A stretch of 64,000 nucleotides of DNA, taken from positions 186,001-250,000 of the forward strand of contig NZ_JAHBZY010000002.1 in NCBI RefSeq assembly GCF_019635155.1, in the 5' to 3' direction. Shown in pieces: positions 62,840-64,000 of this stretch. The stretch is from Nitrosomonas sp. (GTDB lineage Bacteria > Pseudomonadota > Gammaproteobacteria > Burkholderiales > Nitrosomonadaceae). The notes beneath the pieces were generated by a model. The model made no database searches. It was not told the origin of the DNA and saw nothing but the letters and a program-made list of their open reading frames with translations. The position numbers were made by a program, and so were the translations under genes. Numbering within the stretch: position 1 is the first letter of the stretch; the number at the start of each line of letters is the position of its first letter.

Positions 62840-64000
62840 ATGTTTCAGTTTTTATTTTTTCCATTACTATTATGCTCAACGCTTGTGTTTGGGCAGACCA
62901 ACGGACTTCCTGATTTTACGGGGTTGGTTGAAAAACATGGCGCCGCAGTAGTTAATATTAGCGCCGTACAGAATGCGAGTACTTTGAATAATCAAGCAAT
63001 TCCAGAATTTCCGGGAATTCCGGAAAACTCTCCTTTCTATGATTTTTTTAGGCGGCATATGCAGCCATTCTCGGGGCCGAGAAAATCGGAACCAAAATCG
63101 TTAGGATCGGGTTTCATTATTAGCTCTGACGGCTATATTCTGACCAATGCGCACGTAATAGAGACTGCGGATAAGATTACGGTAAAATTGAACGATAAGC
63201 GAGAATATGCAGCTGAGATTGTCGGGGCCGACCGGAAGACCGATATTGCTTTACTCAAAATTAATGCGACTGATCTGCCCAAGGTAACGCAGGGTAATCC
63301 GGAAAATCTAAAAGTCGGCGAATGGGTGGTAGCCATAGGTTCTCCGTTTGGTTTTGAGCACAGTGTAACGGCGGGTATCGTGAGCGCAAAGGGGCGTTCA
63401 TTAGCGCAAGAGAACTATGTTCCATTTATTCAAACCGATGTGGCCATTAATCCCGGAAACTCTGGTGGACCATTGTTTAATATGAAAGGAGAAGTGGTCG
63501 GAATTAACTCTCAGATATACAGTCGCACGGGCGGGTTCATGGGATTGTCATTTGCTATACCGATCAATGTGGCGACAGAAATTGCTGATCAATTAAAAGT
63601 AAGTGGTAAAGTAAGTCGTGGAAGAATCGGTGTTATGATTCAGGAGGTTACCAAAGAATTGGCAGAGTCTTTCGGTTTGGCGGAAAGCAAGGGGGCGTTG
63701 GTTGTGTCAGTTGAGAAAGGTAGCCCTGCTGATCGAGCTGGTATAAAAGCGCGCGATATTATTTTATCGTTTGACGAGAAACAAATTGCAACGTCTTCAG
63801 ATTTGCCACGGATAGTTGGCAATACTAAACCGGGTTCGAAAGTGTTCCTGCAAGTTTGGCGGGATGGTGCCTTGAAAAAAATTAAAGTTGAGGTTGGGGA
63901 CACTCCTTCTGATCAAACTGCGGAAAAACGTAAGCAAAAACCGGATGTAAAAACTGAAGACCCTAATCGCTTGGGATTAATTTTAAGTGAAATTACGGCT
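62840..64000 (+). CDS. mucD: DegP/MucD-type periplasmic serine protease (partial)
   Basis: The gene runs off the window end, so the C-terminus is missing (387 codons seen; about 480 residues is usual). After a signal peptide (about 1-18), the trypsin-like domain carries the triad H105 (TNAHV), D135 (KTDIALL) and S208 (GNSGGP), and a PDZ domain begins near residue 255, with a likely second PDZ starting at the very end. It removes damaged periplasmic proteins under sigma-E control. It follows rseB by 112 bases in the rpoE-rseA-rseB-mucD order. The signal peptide lacks a positively charged start; an in-frame stop at 62816 rules out a much longer N-terminus. Confidence 0.92.
   Translation, partial: MFQFLFFPLLLCSTLVFGQTNGLPDFTGLVEKHGAAVVNISAVQNASTLNNQAIPEFPGIPENSPFYDFFRRHMQPFSGPRKSEPKSLGSGFIISSDGYILTNAHVIETADKITVKLNDKREYAAEIVGADRKTDIALLKINATDLPKVTQGNPENLKVGEWVVAIGSPFGFEHSVTAGIVSAKGRSLAQENYVPFIQTDVAINPGNSGGPLFNMKGEVVGINSQIYSRTGGFMGLSFAIPINVATEIADQLKVSGKVSRGRIGVMIQEVTKELAESFGLAESKGALVVSVEKGSPADRAGIKARDIILSFDEKQIATSSDLPRIVGNTKPGSKVFLQVWRDGALKKIKVEVGDTPSDQTAEKRKQKPDVKTEDPNRLGLILSEITA

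Overview
The window is a chromosomal segment of a betaproteobacterium, most likely a Nitrosomonas-type ammonia oxidiser. The best evidence is a green-type form I RuBisCO operon with its own activase (cbbL-cbbS-cbbQ-cbbO), a divergent cbbR and no carboxysome genes nearby, together with a moderate GC content and betaproteobacterial housekeeping blocks (rimP-nusA-infB-rbfA-truB; earP-efp; rpoE-rseA-rseB-mucD). No rRNA, tRNA, CRISPR array, phage or intact insertion sequence was recognised. The species assignment is inference.

Layout. 1-2025 (minus): motA-motB and the start of a small membrane protein cut by the window edge. 2240-5353 (minus): an Atm1-type ABC exporter behind an Nramp-fold transporter that lacks the usual metal-binding motifs. 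5531-9955: two small conserved hypotheticals, a Kef/YbaL-type K+/H+ antiporter and a large membrane protein with a glycine-zipper tail. 10234-11973 (plus): a one-piece DhaK-DhaL dihydroxyacetone kinase. 12052-14130 looks accessory: a MazEF-like pair, a TumE/TumA-like pair whose toxin is broken by one stop codon, and an AT-rich orphan. 14183-20513: the carbon-fixation locus with cbbR. 20613-23120: a sensor-like membrane protein, a small membrane protein and rimO. 23250-29299 (minus): the translation/transcription factor operon. 29574-32566 (plus): acetyl-CoA synthetase and a metallo-beta-lactamase-fold hydrolase. 33385-35309 (minus): an ExeA-like ATPase coupled to an OmpA-domain protein. 35839-36759: an SPFH protein. 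36874-42166 (minus): pepA-holC-hypothetical-valS. 42457-48839: an HDOD-GGDEF protein, serB, malic enzyme, a truncated hemoglobin and a membrane diguanylate cyclase. 48854-53075: an SH3 lipoprotein, a universal stress protein, a DUF4126/SHOCT protein and earP-efp. 53133-60111 (minus): a full SUF iron-sulfur operon headed by iscR. 60577-64000 (plus): the sigma-E envelope-stress operon, ending in a truncated mucD/degP gene.

How the parts fit. CbbR probably controls cbbL from an inverted repeat centred near -65 of a good sigma-70-like promoter. An intrinsic-terminator-like hairpin between cbbS and cbbQ should keep the activase genes below RuBisCO in expression. IscR heads the SUF operon, and two near-perfect type 1 IscR sites overlap its promoter, so cluster status should feed back on cluster assembly. 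EF-P has arginine at position 32, matching the rhamnosyltransferase EarP encoded just upstream. The most unusual items are the ExeA-like/OmpA pair (which could be a split GspA-type peptidoglycan-linked ATPase), the Nramp homologue without DPGN and MPHN motifs, the truncated-hemoglobin/diguanylate-cyclase pair, and the TumE toxin inactivated by a single apparent CGA-to-TGA change.
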